From assembly GCA_030634125.1 (NCBI GenBank), contig DAOWBJ010000101.1:1-6577 (forward strand): a stretch of DNA of 6,577 bases, written 5' to 3'. Below the pieces are notes generated by a model. The model was not told the origin of the DNA. It searched no databases and worked only from the letters and a program-made list of their open reading frames with translations. The translations under genes and the position numbers were made by a program. The DNA is from Victivallales bacterium (lineage in GTDB: Bacteria; Verrucomicrobiota; Lentisphaeria; Victivallales; Victivallaceae). Of this stretch, positions 1 to 5,922 are shown piece after piece; position 1 is the stretch's first letter; every line of letters begins with the position of its first letter.

Positions 1-66
1 AAATCGCAGGTTAAGAACTGATAATGAGAAGGATATGACGAATGAGTTTAAAATTGCATCATGATA

Positions 67-348
67 TTAAGCAGAAAAACGAACTGCAAAACTTGAGTTA
101 ATAATGCTTCTTTGTTCGGCAACAAAATTAACCACATCCTGTTTTGTCCGGGCAGTTTGAATGGAATCTAATATATCTCTGGCTTTTGATTCAGCACCGC
201 TGATGGTTTTTCCATTGACGACTCTATCCCTAAGGTGCGCTACTTTCAAAGATACGCGTTTCTTTTTACCGCTAAGTTTATATTGAAGATAATATACTCC
301 ACCTTTGACTTTTTGGTAAATACTCCCTTGTCCCTTTCGTCTTGCCAT
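67..348 (-). pseudogene. Truncated tyrosine recombinase/integrase, N-terminal arm-binding part only
   Basis: The 93-codon frame has the look of the N-terminal DNA-binding domain of tyrosine recombinases. Residues 1-36 are very basic (MARRKGQGSIY, then alternating beta-like stretches VYYLQYKL and KKRVSLKV), and a helical stretch follows at about 51-82. Integrases of this type usually run to 350-400 residues with a SAM-like core-binding domain and a catalytic R...HxxR...Y domain. None of that is present: the frame stops at TAA (67-69), and neither the next 66 bp nor the other two frames resume a recognisable integrase. I chose the ATG at 348 because GGGAG (complement of 358-362) sits 9 nt before it; a TTG 9 nt further upstream is a less likely start. 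The gene lies just past the 3' end of tRNA-Leu and points the same way, the usual place for a tRNA-targeting integrase. It is most likely an inactivated remnant. A stop or frameshift in a longer gene running off the left edge cannot be excluded. Confidence 0.6.
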
Positions 349-376
349 GATAATCAACTCCCGTTAATGATTGATG

Positions 377-398
377 TAAACTAATATAAACTAATATA
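377..398. repeat. Tandem 10-bp repeat TAAACTAATA x2
   Basis: TAAACTAATA occurs at 377-386 and again at 387-396, directly adjacent, with TA following. It lies about 30 bp upstream of the integrase fragment's start codon. Short tandem repeats here could be arm-type recombinase or excisionase binding sites or an operator for the integrase promoter. That role is inferred from position only; the repeat itself is plain in the sequence. Confidence 0.55.
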
Positions 399-422
399 CA
401 GAAAAACCAAATCAGTAACAGT

Positions 423-444
423 AAAGGCCCCCAAAAGGTCCCCC
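423..444. repeat. Imperfect tandem repeat AAAGG(T)CCCCC x2
   Basis: AAAGGCCCCC (423-432) is followed after one A by AAAGGTCCCCC (434-444). The two copies differ by one inserted T. The C/G runs stand out in an AT-rich surrounding. It lies between the tRNA 3' end and the integrase fragment, so a role in recombination is possible but not shown. Confidence 0.45.
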
Positions 445-497
445 TCCTGTTTTTGGACACTGACTGAAACAGACTAAAAAAGGTTGATTTTGAGGAG

Positions 498-530
498 TGG
501 TACGCGAGGTGGGATTCGAACCCACACGTC
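498..530 (-). other. Probable integrase attachment site in the 3' part of tRNA-Leu
   Basis: Many tyrosine integrases recombine within the 3' half of a tRNA gene and rebuild an intact tRNA next to the integrase gene. Here an integrase start codon lies 149 bp past the CCA end and the tRNA is complete, so the T arm and 3' acceptor strand are the likely crossover region. The second copy of the core expected at the far end of an element is not in this window, so the limits given are approximate and the call is inferred. Confidence 0.35.
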
Positions 531-582
531 GTAAAACACCAGATCCTAAATCTGGCGCGTCTGCCAATTTCGCCACTCGCGC
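498..582 (-). tRNA. tRNA-Leu (anticodon UAG)
   Basis: A complete cloverleaf can be folded on the minus strand. The acceptor stem GCGCGAG pairs with CTCGCGT (six Watson-Crick pairs plus a terminal G-U), followed by A73 and an encoded CCA (complement of 498-500). The anticodon stem CCAGA/TCTGG encloses the loop TTTAGGA, giving anticodon UAG (complement of 546-548), which reads CUA and other CUN leucine codons. The variable region is long (about 13 nt), as in class II tRNAs such as Leu, and the T arm is GTGGG-TTCGAAT-CCCAC. The length is 85 nt with CCA. The gene is intact, and its 3' side faces the integrase fragment. Confidence 0.97.
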
Positions 583-631
583 TTAATGACTCCTAAAACT
601 ACATCAAAAAATGACTAAATCAACTGAAAAG

Positions 632-658
632 ATAATAATTTCAGGAAAGATTTGTAAA
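632..658 (-). promoter_or_regulatory. Possible tRNA-Leu promoter
   Basis: On the minus strand TTTACA (complement of 653-658) precedes TATTAT (complement of 632-637) with a 15-nt spacer, shorter than the preferred 17. This would start the transcript about 40-45 nt before the mature tRNA 5' end, a plausible leader. The match is weak and the AT-rich region gives several alternatives. Confidence 0.22.
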
Positions 659-674
659 TCATAGACCTTACAAC

Positions 675-703
675 TTGTGGAACTTGATTTGAGGCAATAC
701 ATT
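675..703 (+). promoter_or_regulatory. Possible hflX promoter
   Basis: TTGTGG (675-680) and TACATT (698-703) are separated by exactly 17 nt. They lie about 40-70 bp upstream of the hflX start codon, in the gap between hflX and the divergently oriented tRNA gene. Each hexamer has mismatches to the sigma-70-type consensus, so this is only a candidate. Confidence 0.3.
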
Positions 704-745
704 ACACACTCTTAAATATAAAAATCAGCTAAATAAGTTATATAC

Positions 746-2026
746 ATGATAGATACAGAAAGAGATAATAGAAGACTTGTTGAACGAGCCGTATTGATCG
801 GCATACAGGAACAAGGCATGCAGGCGCTGGAGATCAAAGAGCACCTGGACGAGCTCGAAGAACTCGTGGAAAATATGAACGTCGGCATCGTTGAAAAAAT
901 TGTCGTTCCATTAAAAAAAATAATGCCGCATTATTACATCGGCTCAGGCAAAGCTGAAGAAATCCTTGAGCGCGTCAAGAAACTTGACGGAGACTGCATA
1001 ATATTTGACTCTGAGTTATCTCCGTCTCAACAACGCAACTGGGAAAAATTATCGAAACTCTGTGTTATTGACCGGCAGGAAGTCATTCTTGATATTTTCG
1101 CCTCGCGAGCGTCCACCCGTGAAGCTATACTGCAAGTACAGCTCGCGCGTATGCAATACTCTCTACCCCGCCTCACCCGCGCCTGGACCCATCTTTCCAG
1201 ACAGCGCGGCGGAGCCAAAGGTACTCGTGGCGAAGGTGAACAGCAAATCGAAGTCGACCGCCGTCTCGTTCAAAAACGCATTTTCGCTCTGACTAAAGAA
1301 TTGAAAGAAGTAACTCAACAACGTGAAACTCAACGCAAAAGCCGCAAACGGCACGAAGTCCCCACCGCTGCTATCGTTGGTTACACTAACGCCGGTAAAT
1401 CGTCGCTGCTCAATCGACTCGCCGGCTCAAACATTCTCGTCGAAGATAAACTTTTCGCGACCCTTGATCCGACTACGCGCAAGGTAACTCTGCCTAATAA
1501 TCAAGACCTGTTATTAACCGATACTGTCGGTTTCGTGCGCAAATTGCCTCATAATCTGGTTGCTTCGTTTAAGTCCACCCTCGAAGAAGCTGTTATCGCT
1601 GATTTTCTCGTGCTGGTGCTCGATATAAACAATCAGCATGTCGAAGAACATTGGGAAACAACTCTGTCTGTTCTGAAGGAACTTGGCGCGGAGGATAAAG
1701 ATATTCTCGTTGCCTTCAATAAAATAGACCTGCAAAAAGACCCGGTTTTCATCGCCCGAGCCCGTGGATTATTTCCAAAAGGTGTTTTTATTTCAGCCGA
1801 AACCGGCGAGGGTATTGGCGATTTGCTCATGCAGATGATCAAGTTCACAAAGATCACTAATAAAACCCTGAAATTACAAATTTCACCCCAACATCATAAC
1901 ATTATAGCCCTTGCTCACGCCAAAGGTAAAGTATTGAAATCAGAGTATGATGATTATGGAAATAATTTATTGACAGTAACTATCAATTGCATATATGAAA
2001 AAAAATTCCTGGATTTTGTCGTTTAA
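746..2026 (+). CDS. hflX: GTPase HflX (ribosome-associated)
   Basis: HflX is a cytoplasmic GTPase that binds the 50S subunit and, in studied bacteria, splits stalled or heat-damaged 70S ribosomes. At 426 residues the length is usual. The N-terminal HflX domain carries YIGSGKAEEI (64-73) and the LSPSQQRNWE block (91-100). The conserved stretch VIDRQEVILDIFASRASTRE (107-126) leads into the coiled middle domain with RGGAKGTRGEGEQQIEVDRR (154-173). The G domain is complete: G1 GYTNAGKSS (212-220), a switch I threonine in ATLDPTTR (238-245), G3 DTVGF (259-263), G4 NKID (325-328) and G5-like SAETGEG (350-356). A C-terminal beta-rich segment follows (about 374-426). No clear Shine-Dalgarno precedes the ATG, but conserved family residues begin by about residue 14 (RAVLIG), which supports this start. 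There is no hfq neighbour; the next gene starts 52 bp downstream. All nucleotide-binding motifs are intact, so it should be functional. Confidence 0.97.
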   Translation: MIDTERDNRRLVERAVLIGIQEQGMQALEIKEHLDELEELVENMNVGIVEKIVVPLKKIMPHYYIGSGKAEEILERVKKLDGDCIIFDSELSPSQQRNWEKLSKLCVIDRQEVILDIFASRASTREAILQVQLARMQYSLPRLTRAWTHLSRQRGGAKGTRGEGEQQIEVDRRLVQKRIFALTKELKEVTQQRETQRKSRKRHEVPTAAIVGYTNAGKSSLLNRLAGSNILVEDKLFATLDPTTRKVTLPNNQDLLLTDTVGFVRKLPHNLVASFKSTLEEAVIADFLVLVLDINNQHVEEHWETTLSVLKELGAEDKDILVAFNKIDLQKDPVFIARARGLFPKGVFISAETGEGIGDLLMQMIKFTKITNKTLKLQISPQHHNIIALAHAKGKVLKSEYDDYGNNLLTVTINCIYEKKFLDFVV

Positions 2027-2041
2027 ACGACTATATTATAG
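2018..2041. repeat. Two abutting palindromes at the hflX stop codon
   Basis: GTCGTTTAAACGAC (2018-2031) is a perfect 14-bp palindrome centred on the hflX TAA stop. It shares its last C with CTATATTATAG (2031-2041), a second inverted repeat with a single central base. Together they fill most of the 52-bp gap before the next gene. They could form small RNA hairpins (GTCGT-TTAA-ACGAC and CTATA/TATAG) or bind a dimeric protein. No T-run follows closely, so a classical terminator is not supported. Confidence 0.5.
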
Positions 2042-2078
2042 TGAAATAAGTGAAAATTTTTACTTTGGACGTTGATAT

Positions 2079-4952
2079 ATGAAAAAATATTTCTTGCCGA
2101 CAATTCTGATTGCCTGTCTGTTTATGACAGCCGTAATTCCTAATCTTAGAGCATATGACGACAATGAAGATGAAGAAGAATTTTCTCCCTGGGCGGCGTG
2201 GCGTAAAGGTTTCAGCTATTTTGAGAAAGGAGAGCGGAGCAGGGAAAAAGGCAAGAACAGCGAAGCCCTGACAGCCTACCGGAAGGCATTTCAATACTAC
2301 CACAGCGTAAAAAAAGCGCGTCCGAACTGGAATCAACAGATTATCGGCAACCGTATAAGAATGTGCGAGCGCGAAATAAAAAAGATTTCCAAGCTGCTGG
2401 GTACAAGTTCCTCCCAAAAAACCGCAAGCAGTTTTGAACAAACTAAAACTTCCGATGCCGAACTGCAAAATACTAAAGCTGAACTGCTTAATTACAAGAA
2501 AAAGCTTTTTGCCGCTCTTATCGAGCTCAATGAACTTCGTCAAAGAAACAAACAACAAAAGAATAACACTGAACAAATCGAAGATTTAATGCGTGAAAAA
2601 AGAATTTTCAGCGAAGAATATAAACTGCTGCAGGAAAAATTCACGAATCTCCAAAATCAGAAAACCAAACCAGGCGTAAACGAAAAACGGCTCAGAACCC
2701 AACTCGTTGACACCAAAATACAAAAAGATATTCTTGCTCAACGCCTGAAGCTTCAACAGGAAAAAGAAAAAGAGTTGACCGAGGAGATGGCTGGTTTATA
2801 TCGTTATAAAAACCAAAATAAAAACAGCTTAAAAGAGCTCAAGAAAACTATTGAAAATCTTGAGTATAATCAGAAAAAAGGCACTAAACTCCAAGCTCTG
2901 GAGAATCAAAAGCACCAGAAAATTGTTAGTAAAGTAAAAAGCCTTGAGACGCATAATAAACAACTTGCGGCAAATTTAAAAGAAAAAGAAAAAGAAATAG
3001 AAGAACTTGATAAATGGCTGAAACAGTTACGGGAAAAAAGTGGTAACCAAAGCGAAATTCAGCAGGAAATCATGAAAGCCAATCAGATCACAAGTAAAAA
3101 ATATCAAGAACTAAAAAAGGTTAACGAGAAAAATGTTCGCGAATTGCAACAGATAAATTCTTTACTTAGAGAAAATAATGTTGCCGAAGTTCAACTCAAA
3201 AAGACCTTGCGGGAAATTAATAACCAAAGAAGCAGCGTAGAGAAGGAATATAAATTATTACATAAAAACTATAACCAGTTGCTGATTGTTCAAAGCGGAA
3301 GCGCTAAAGAAATAAAAATATTGCGGGGTAAACAGGCTAAAGCTGAAGAACTTGTAAAAAGCTATAGTGAAAAATATAAATGGGCAGAAAAGAAACTGGC
3401 CGCACGGTCAAACTCTGATTTGCAGAATATAAGCTCACTAAATAAACAAATAAGAGAATTAAACAAAAAAATAGATAAAAAACTCGCCCTGAATAAAAAT
3501 CTTAAATTTGAGTTGAACTCTTCAAAAAAGAAATATAAAAAATTAGAGGTAACTTTTAATTCTCTCAAAGAATCCAGCAAAGACCTAAAAGTTAATGAAA
3601 AATTACTAGCTCAGGAAACTCAAAGTGCTGAAATACTAAAGAAGGAAAATATAAAGCTGCGTGAAGCAAACAAACTTCTTGAAACAAACAACGCGAAGAT
3701 CATAGCTGAAAAACGAAAAGAGTATCAGGAGAAAATCAAAGAAAGTGAACAAAAACTAATTGCCTTGCAGAAGAAAAATCAAAGTATGGGTGATCAAAAT
3801 ACTAAATTGAATGTTGCCGTAAATCAAATAACAAAGCTGCGTGAAGAACTACGGCACGCCGGCAAAACCATACAAATACTTAGAAATGTAAGCAGTAAAA
3901 AAGCTGTTTCAACCCAAAAACATACTGCGTCTATAACTAAATACACGCCGCAAATAACAACTCACCAGACTGTCGATCTTAAAAAACTCCTCGCTGACGG
4001 AACAAAAGCGGAAAAGAATGATTCAGAAGACTTAGCCATCTGGAATTACCGCAAATATCTCACTTCCAAGCCGGATAATATCGAAGTTAACCACCGGCTT
4101 GGTTCTATTTTGTATAAACGCGGACAAGTAAAAGAAGCCGCTCAATTATTACAAAAAGCATACTCGCGCGCGCCAAATGATGTTGATAACGCTTCTGTTT
4201 ATGCTCAAATACTGATTAAACAAAAAAAATTCACCAACGCTTCCGCAATTCTCCAGAAAGCTATAAAAAAACATCCGGAAAATTACAATTTGCTGACCCG
4301 CTACGCCAACGCTCAGGCCGGAGTCGGTCAAACCACCGCAGCTTTAAAAAATCTGGCTGCAGCAATAAAAATTTCTCCAGAAATTCCGCAAGCCTATCTG
4401 GCGCGCGCGCAAATCATCGCAATATATCATCCGGACCTTCTCGACACCGCCGCGAAATCTTACCGCAAAGCCCGCAAGCTCGGAGCTAAACCGGATGTTT
4501 TCCTCGAAGAAGTGCTTGCCAGGAAACTGGTGGATAACGCGGATGATTCTGAAATGATCCAATTCCTCCAAAAACCCGCTCAGGAAGCGGAACGCGGCAA
4601 AGACTGGGTTTCCGCGGCATGGTATTTTGGTCAGCTTCATAAATTAAAACCCGGGAACAAGGAATACCGGGAAAAATTTGCCGCCGCACTGCTTCTCCAG
4701 AAAAAATATAAAGAAAGTTTAGCCGCCCTGGATGTTAAAAACTTATCCAACAACAGCAGATTAATTGCCGCCAGCGCGGAACTATGCAGCGGCAACTATT
4801 CCAACGCTGATAAATACCTCGAAAATGCAAAAAAAATAAGTTCAATGAAGGTGTATTTCCACGCTGTCAAAGGATACCTGAAAACAGTTAAAACCTCAAA
4901 GCAGAAAGAAGAATTCAAAAAAACCTATACCGCACTCAATAAACTTCTCTAA
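2079..4952 (+). CDS. Exported coiled-coil/TPR protein of unknown function
   Basis: The 957-residue protein starts with a Sec-type signal peptide: MKKY, a hydrophobic core at about 5-22, and a likely cut after LRA (residue 25). A short acidic stretch (DDNEDEEE) follows. Residues about 36-105 form a helical, TPR-like segment (SPWAAWRKGFSYFEKGERS, then EALTAYRKAFQYYHS). About 125-605 is a very long, Lys/Glu/Gln/Leu-rich coiled coil with no Pro after its first part. A Ser/Thr-rich linker (about 606-632) leads to TPRs at roughly 634-667, 668-701, 702-735, 736-769 and 770-806, with further degenerate repeats to the end (for example about 840-890). No catalytic motif is visible. The protein is probably periplasmic or surface-associated and acts as a scaffold or spacer; this is inferred from architecture only. 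A weak GGA (2067-2069) lies 9 nt before the ATG. The coil-coding part is visibly more AT-rich than the TPR part, mainly from AAA/GAA codons. The gene following it starts 1 bp after the stop. Confidence 0.85.
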   Translation: MKKYFLPTILIACLFMTAVIPNLRAYDDNEDEEEFSPWAAWRKGFSYFEKGERSREKGKNSEALTAYRKAFQYYHSVKKARPNWNQQIIGNRIRMCEREIKKISKLLGTSSSQKTASSFEQTKTSDAELQNTKAELLNYKKKLFAALIELNELRQRNKQQKNNTEQIEDLMREKRIFSEEYKLLQEKFTNLQNQKTKPGVNEKRLRTQLVDTKIQKDILAQRLKLQQEKEKELTEEMAGLYRYKNQNKNSLKELKKTIENLEYNQKKGTKLQALENQKHQKIVSKVKSLETHNKQLAANLKEKEKEIEELDKWLKQLREKSGNQSEIQQEIMKANQITSKKYQELKKVNEKNVRELQQINSLLRENNVAEVQLKKTLREINNQRSSVEKEYKLLHKNYNQLLIVQSGSAKEIKILRGKQAKAEELVKSYSEKYKWAEKKLAARSNSDLQNISSLNKQIRELNKKIDKKLALNKNLKFELNSSKKKYKKLEVTFNSLKESSKDLKVNEKLLAQETQSAEILKKENIKLREANKLLETNNAKIIAEKRKEYQEKIKESEQKLIALQKKNQSMGDQNTKLNVAVNQITKLREELRHAGKTIQILRNVSSKKAVSTQKHTASITKYTPQITTHQTVDLKKLLADGTKAEKNDSEDLAIWNYRKYLTSKPDNIEVNHRLGSILYKRGQVKEAAQLLQKAYSRAPNDVDNASVYAQILIKQKKFTNASAILQKAIKKHPENYNLLTRYANAQAGVGQTTAALKNLAAAIKISPEIPQAYLARAQIIAIYHPDLLDTAAKSYRKARKLGAKPDVFLEEVLARKLVDNADDSEMIQFLQKPAQEAERGKDWVSAAWYFGQLHKLKPGNKEYREKFAAALLLQKKYKESLAALDVKNLSNNSRLIAASAELCSGNYSNADKYLENAKKISSMKVYFHAVKGYLKTVKTSKQKEEFKKTYTALNKLL

Positions 4953-4953
4953 A

Positions 4954-5356
4954 ATGAAATTTAAAACAAAAACTAATTTATTAATCTATGCAATCCCAGC
5001 ACTAGCTGCTTTGCTGGTCAGAGTTTTATTGTTGATTAACTGGTGGGACTCGCCTGTCCGCTGGTACTGCAGTATCACCGGGCTCGACATGCAAACCGTT
5101 CTGCAAACCGGCACATGGCTTTATATAAAGCGAGAGTATATTTACTTCATACAGGGCTCTTCTAACTGCTATTCTATTTTTAAACAACGGCGTGGCTTGT
5201 CCCGAAGCTGTTGTTGTCATTCAATTGATTGGCGGAAGTATTCTTGCGCCACTTGTTGCCTGGTGCACGCTCAGGCTTTGGGGCAAAACTTCCTGGGCAT
5301 TAATTTCCGCCGCAAAGCTTCATCAGAAAGCACTCAAGGACCGCAATGGGAAATAA
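4954..5356 (+). pseudogene. Degraded polytopic membrane protein gene, GT39-like (frameshift and probable internal deletion)
   Basis: The first frame opens well: a short basic N-terminus, a membrane segment (about residues 9-30, LLIYAIPALAALLVRVLLLI), then a loop with GLDMQTVLQTG. From about residue 59 it turns into low-quality sequence rich in Cys and Ser. Dropping one A in the AAA at 5127-5129 restores a good membrane-protein frame that runs SESIFTSYRALLTAILFL, then NNGVACPEAVVVIQLIGG and SILAPLVAWCTLRLWG, ending at TAA 5354-5356. The corrected product of about 134 residues resembles the start of GT39/PMT-like, lipid-linked-sugar glycosyltransferases, where an acidic residue in the first loop (here the GLDM Asp) is catalytic. 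Those proteins usually exceed 450 residues with 9-13 helices. Here, after SWALISAA, the sequence switches abruptly to the hydrophilic tail KLHQKALKDRNGK, suggesting loss of the middle with the original C-terminus kept. The uncorrected frame would run to 5367. A sequencing error could explain the frameshift but not the short length. Family identity is tentative. Confidence 0.6.
5336..5340 (+). promoter_or_regulatory. recX ribosome binding site inside the preceding broken gene
   Basis: AAGGA (5336-5340) lies 5 nt before the recX ATG and within the last codons of the preceding broken gene. The corrected upstream frame ends at 5356, overlapping recX by 11 nt. This points to past translational coupling and supports the chosen recX start. 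Confidence 0.6.
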
Positions 5357-5813
5357 CGAAGTATTAAAAAAAGCTTTTGATTTACTTTCACGTCGTGCTC
5401 ACAGTACGCAGGAACTGCGGAACAAGCTGTATAAGCGTAAATTTTCCAAACGCGACATAGAGACAGTTATCGCGGAATGTGAACGGCTTAATTTTTTAGA
5501 CGACGAACTATTTGCCGATAATTACGCCGCCGAATTAAGCGGACAAGGCAAGGGGCGTTTCAAAATAAAGATGAAGCTTCGCGACAAAGGTCTTTCCGAA
5601 GCTCATATTGAGCAAGCTCTGAAAAAGCCCGGCGACTGCGAACAGGAAAATGCCGAACAAGCTCTCAAGGGTAAATTGCGCACTCTAATACACGAAGACG
5701 ACATCAACAAACGCCGCCAGAAAGCTTACCGATTCCTCGCTTATCGCGGTTTCTCATCAGACATCATCACAAAATTAATGGACAACACAGAAGAATTGCA
5801 ATATACCAGGTAG
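5346..5813 (+). CDS. recX: Regulatory protein RecX
   Basis: RecX binds RecA-DNA filaments in the cytoplasm and modulates, usually inhibits, RecA recombinase and coprotease activity. The 155-residue length fits the family, as does its build of tandem three-helix repeats. Repeat 1 (about 5-46) has the hallmark ALxLLSRRxHSxxELxxKLxxR pattern, here AFDLLSRRAHSTQELRNKLY (10-29). Repeat 2 (about 47-92) has LNFLDDELFADNYAAEL (48-64) followed by GKGRFKIKMKLRDKGLSE (68-85). Repeat 3 (about 98-147) ends with KAYRFLAYRGFSSDIITKLM (126-145), the usual RR..FL..RGF..d.I motif. No recA lies in the window, although the two are adjacent in many bacteria. The gene overlaps the end of the preceding broken membrane-protein gene, so decay of that gene may have altered recX expression. 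An inverted repeat begins at the last base of its stop codon. Confidence 0.93.
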   Translation: MGNNEVLKKAFDLLSRRAHSTQELRNKLYKRKFSKRDIETVIAECERLNFLDDELFADNYAAELSGQGKGRFKIKMKLRDKGLSEAHIEQALKKPGDCEQENAEQALKGKLRTLIHEDDINKRRQKAYRFLAYRGFSSDIITKLMDNTEELQYTR

Positions 5814-5839
5814 TGCCGGGAGCAGCCTTGCTCCGGCAC
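5813..5839. repeat. Long hairpin immediately after recX (REP-like)
   Basis: GTGCCGGGAGCA (5813-5824) and TGCTCCGGCAC (5829-5839) form an 11-bp stem with one bulged G and a GCCT loop. The stem starts at the last base of the recX stop codon. No T-run follows on either strand, so it is not a standard intrinsic terminator. It may be a dispersed palindromic element, an RNA 3'-end stabiliser, or both. It shares a CAGC(C)TTGC core with the hairpin at 5889-5914 when that one is read on the minus strand. Confidence 0.6.
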
Positions 5840-5856
5840 AAAGAGACTTCGTCTGA

Positions 5857-5868
5857 CTATAATTATAG
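5857..5868. repeat. 12-bp perfect palindrome CTATAATTATAG
   Basis: A self-complementary 12-mer lies between the two GC-rich hairpins downstream of recX. A smaller stem, AGAC-TTC-GTCT (5844-5854), precedes it. Function is unknown. As a short AT-rich palindrome it could arise by chance, but it sits in an array of four inverted repeats in about 100 bp. Confidence 0.4.
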
Positions 5869-5888
5869 AGCTGCCAAAGACTCAAATG

Positions 5889-5914
5889 GTCGCAGCGCAA
5901 GCTGCGCTTACGAC
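5889..5914. repeat. Second GC-rich hairpin, with two alternative folds
   Basis: The outer arms GTCG (5889-5892) and CGAC (5911-5914) enclose AGCGCA-AGC-TGCGCT (5894-5908). The same bases can instead fold as CGCAGC-GCAA-GCTGCG (5891-5906), a perfect 6-bp stem capped by a GNRA-type tetraloop. The GC content contrasts with the surroundings. It resembles the hairpin at 5813-5839 in its loop-proximal core, so both may belong to one dispersed repeat family. Confidence 0.55.
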
Positions 5915-5922
5915 TACTAAAA

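Noticed and set aside
278..460. A 60-residue minus-strand frame with a hydrophobic stretch, overlapping the start of the integrase fragment.
   Set aside because: It is in a different frame from the integrase-like sequence and covers the repeat-rich noncoding gap after the tRNA. The hydrophobic run comes from AT-rich intergenic sequence and no convincing ribosome binding site precedes it.
2109..2117. A lipobox-like LIAC at residues 10-13 of the TPR protein, suggesting a lipoprotein.
   Set aside because: The Cys comes too early (only 12 residues before it) and lies in the middle of the hydrophobic core, which continues to about residue 22. A signal peptidase I site after LRA (residue 25) fits better.
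2031..2576. A 181-residue minus-strand frame antisense to the start of the TPR gene.
   Set aside because: It is a shadow of the real coding strand. Its Phe-rich composition reflects the AAA/GAA-rich codons of the opposite strand and it shows no domain.
3653..3846. The 14-mer AAAGCTGCGTGAAG repeated exactly 180 bp apart (3653-3666, 3833-3846) in the coiled-coil region, hinting at a 60-residue duplication.
   Set aside because: The protein sequences around the shared KLRE do not align beyond that short block, so this is probably chance within a biased coiled-coil composition rather than a real internal duplication.
5121..5135. Programmed ribosomal frameshifting instead of gene decay at 5127-5129.
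   Set aside because: The site lacks a classical slippery heptamer and I see no strong stem directly downstream. The product would still lack most of a GT39-like protein, so decay or a sequencing error is simpler.
4954..5367. An intact 137-residue membrane protein with a Cys-rich C-terminal half.
   Set aside because: The second half (RSCCCHSIDWRKYSCATCC region) is what out-of-frame reading of a membrane segment gives. The neighbouring frame encodes a much more protein-like sequence and ends in a natural overlap with recX.
5813..5839. The hairpin right after the recX stop as the recX terminator.
   Set aside because: No T-run follows on the plus strand; the better terminator, with eight Ts, lies at 5923-5954.
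5813..5914. A CRISPR-like array, given several palindromes in a row.
   Set aside because: The units differ in sequence and length, are not direct repeats with regular spacers, and no cas gene is present.
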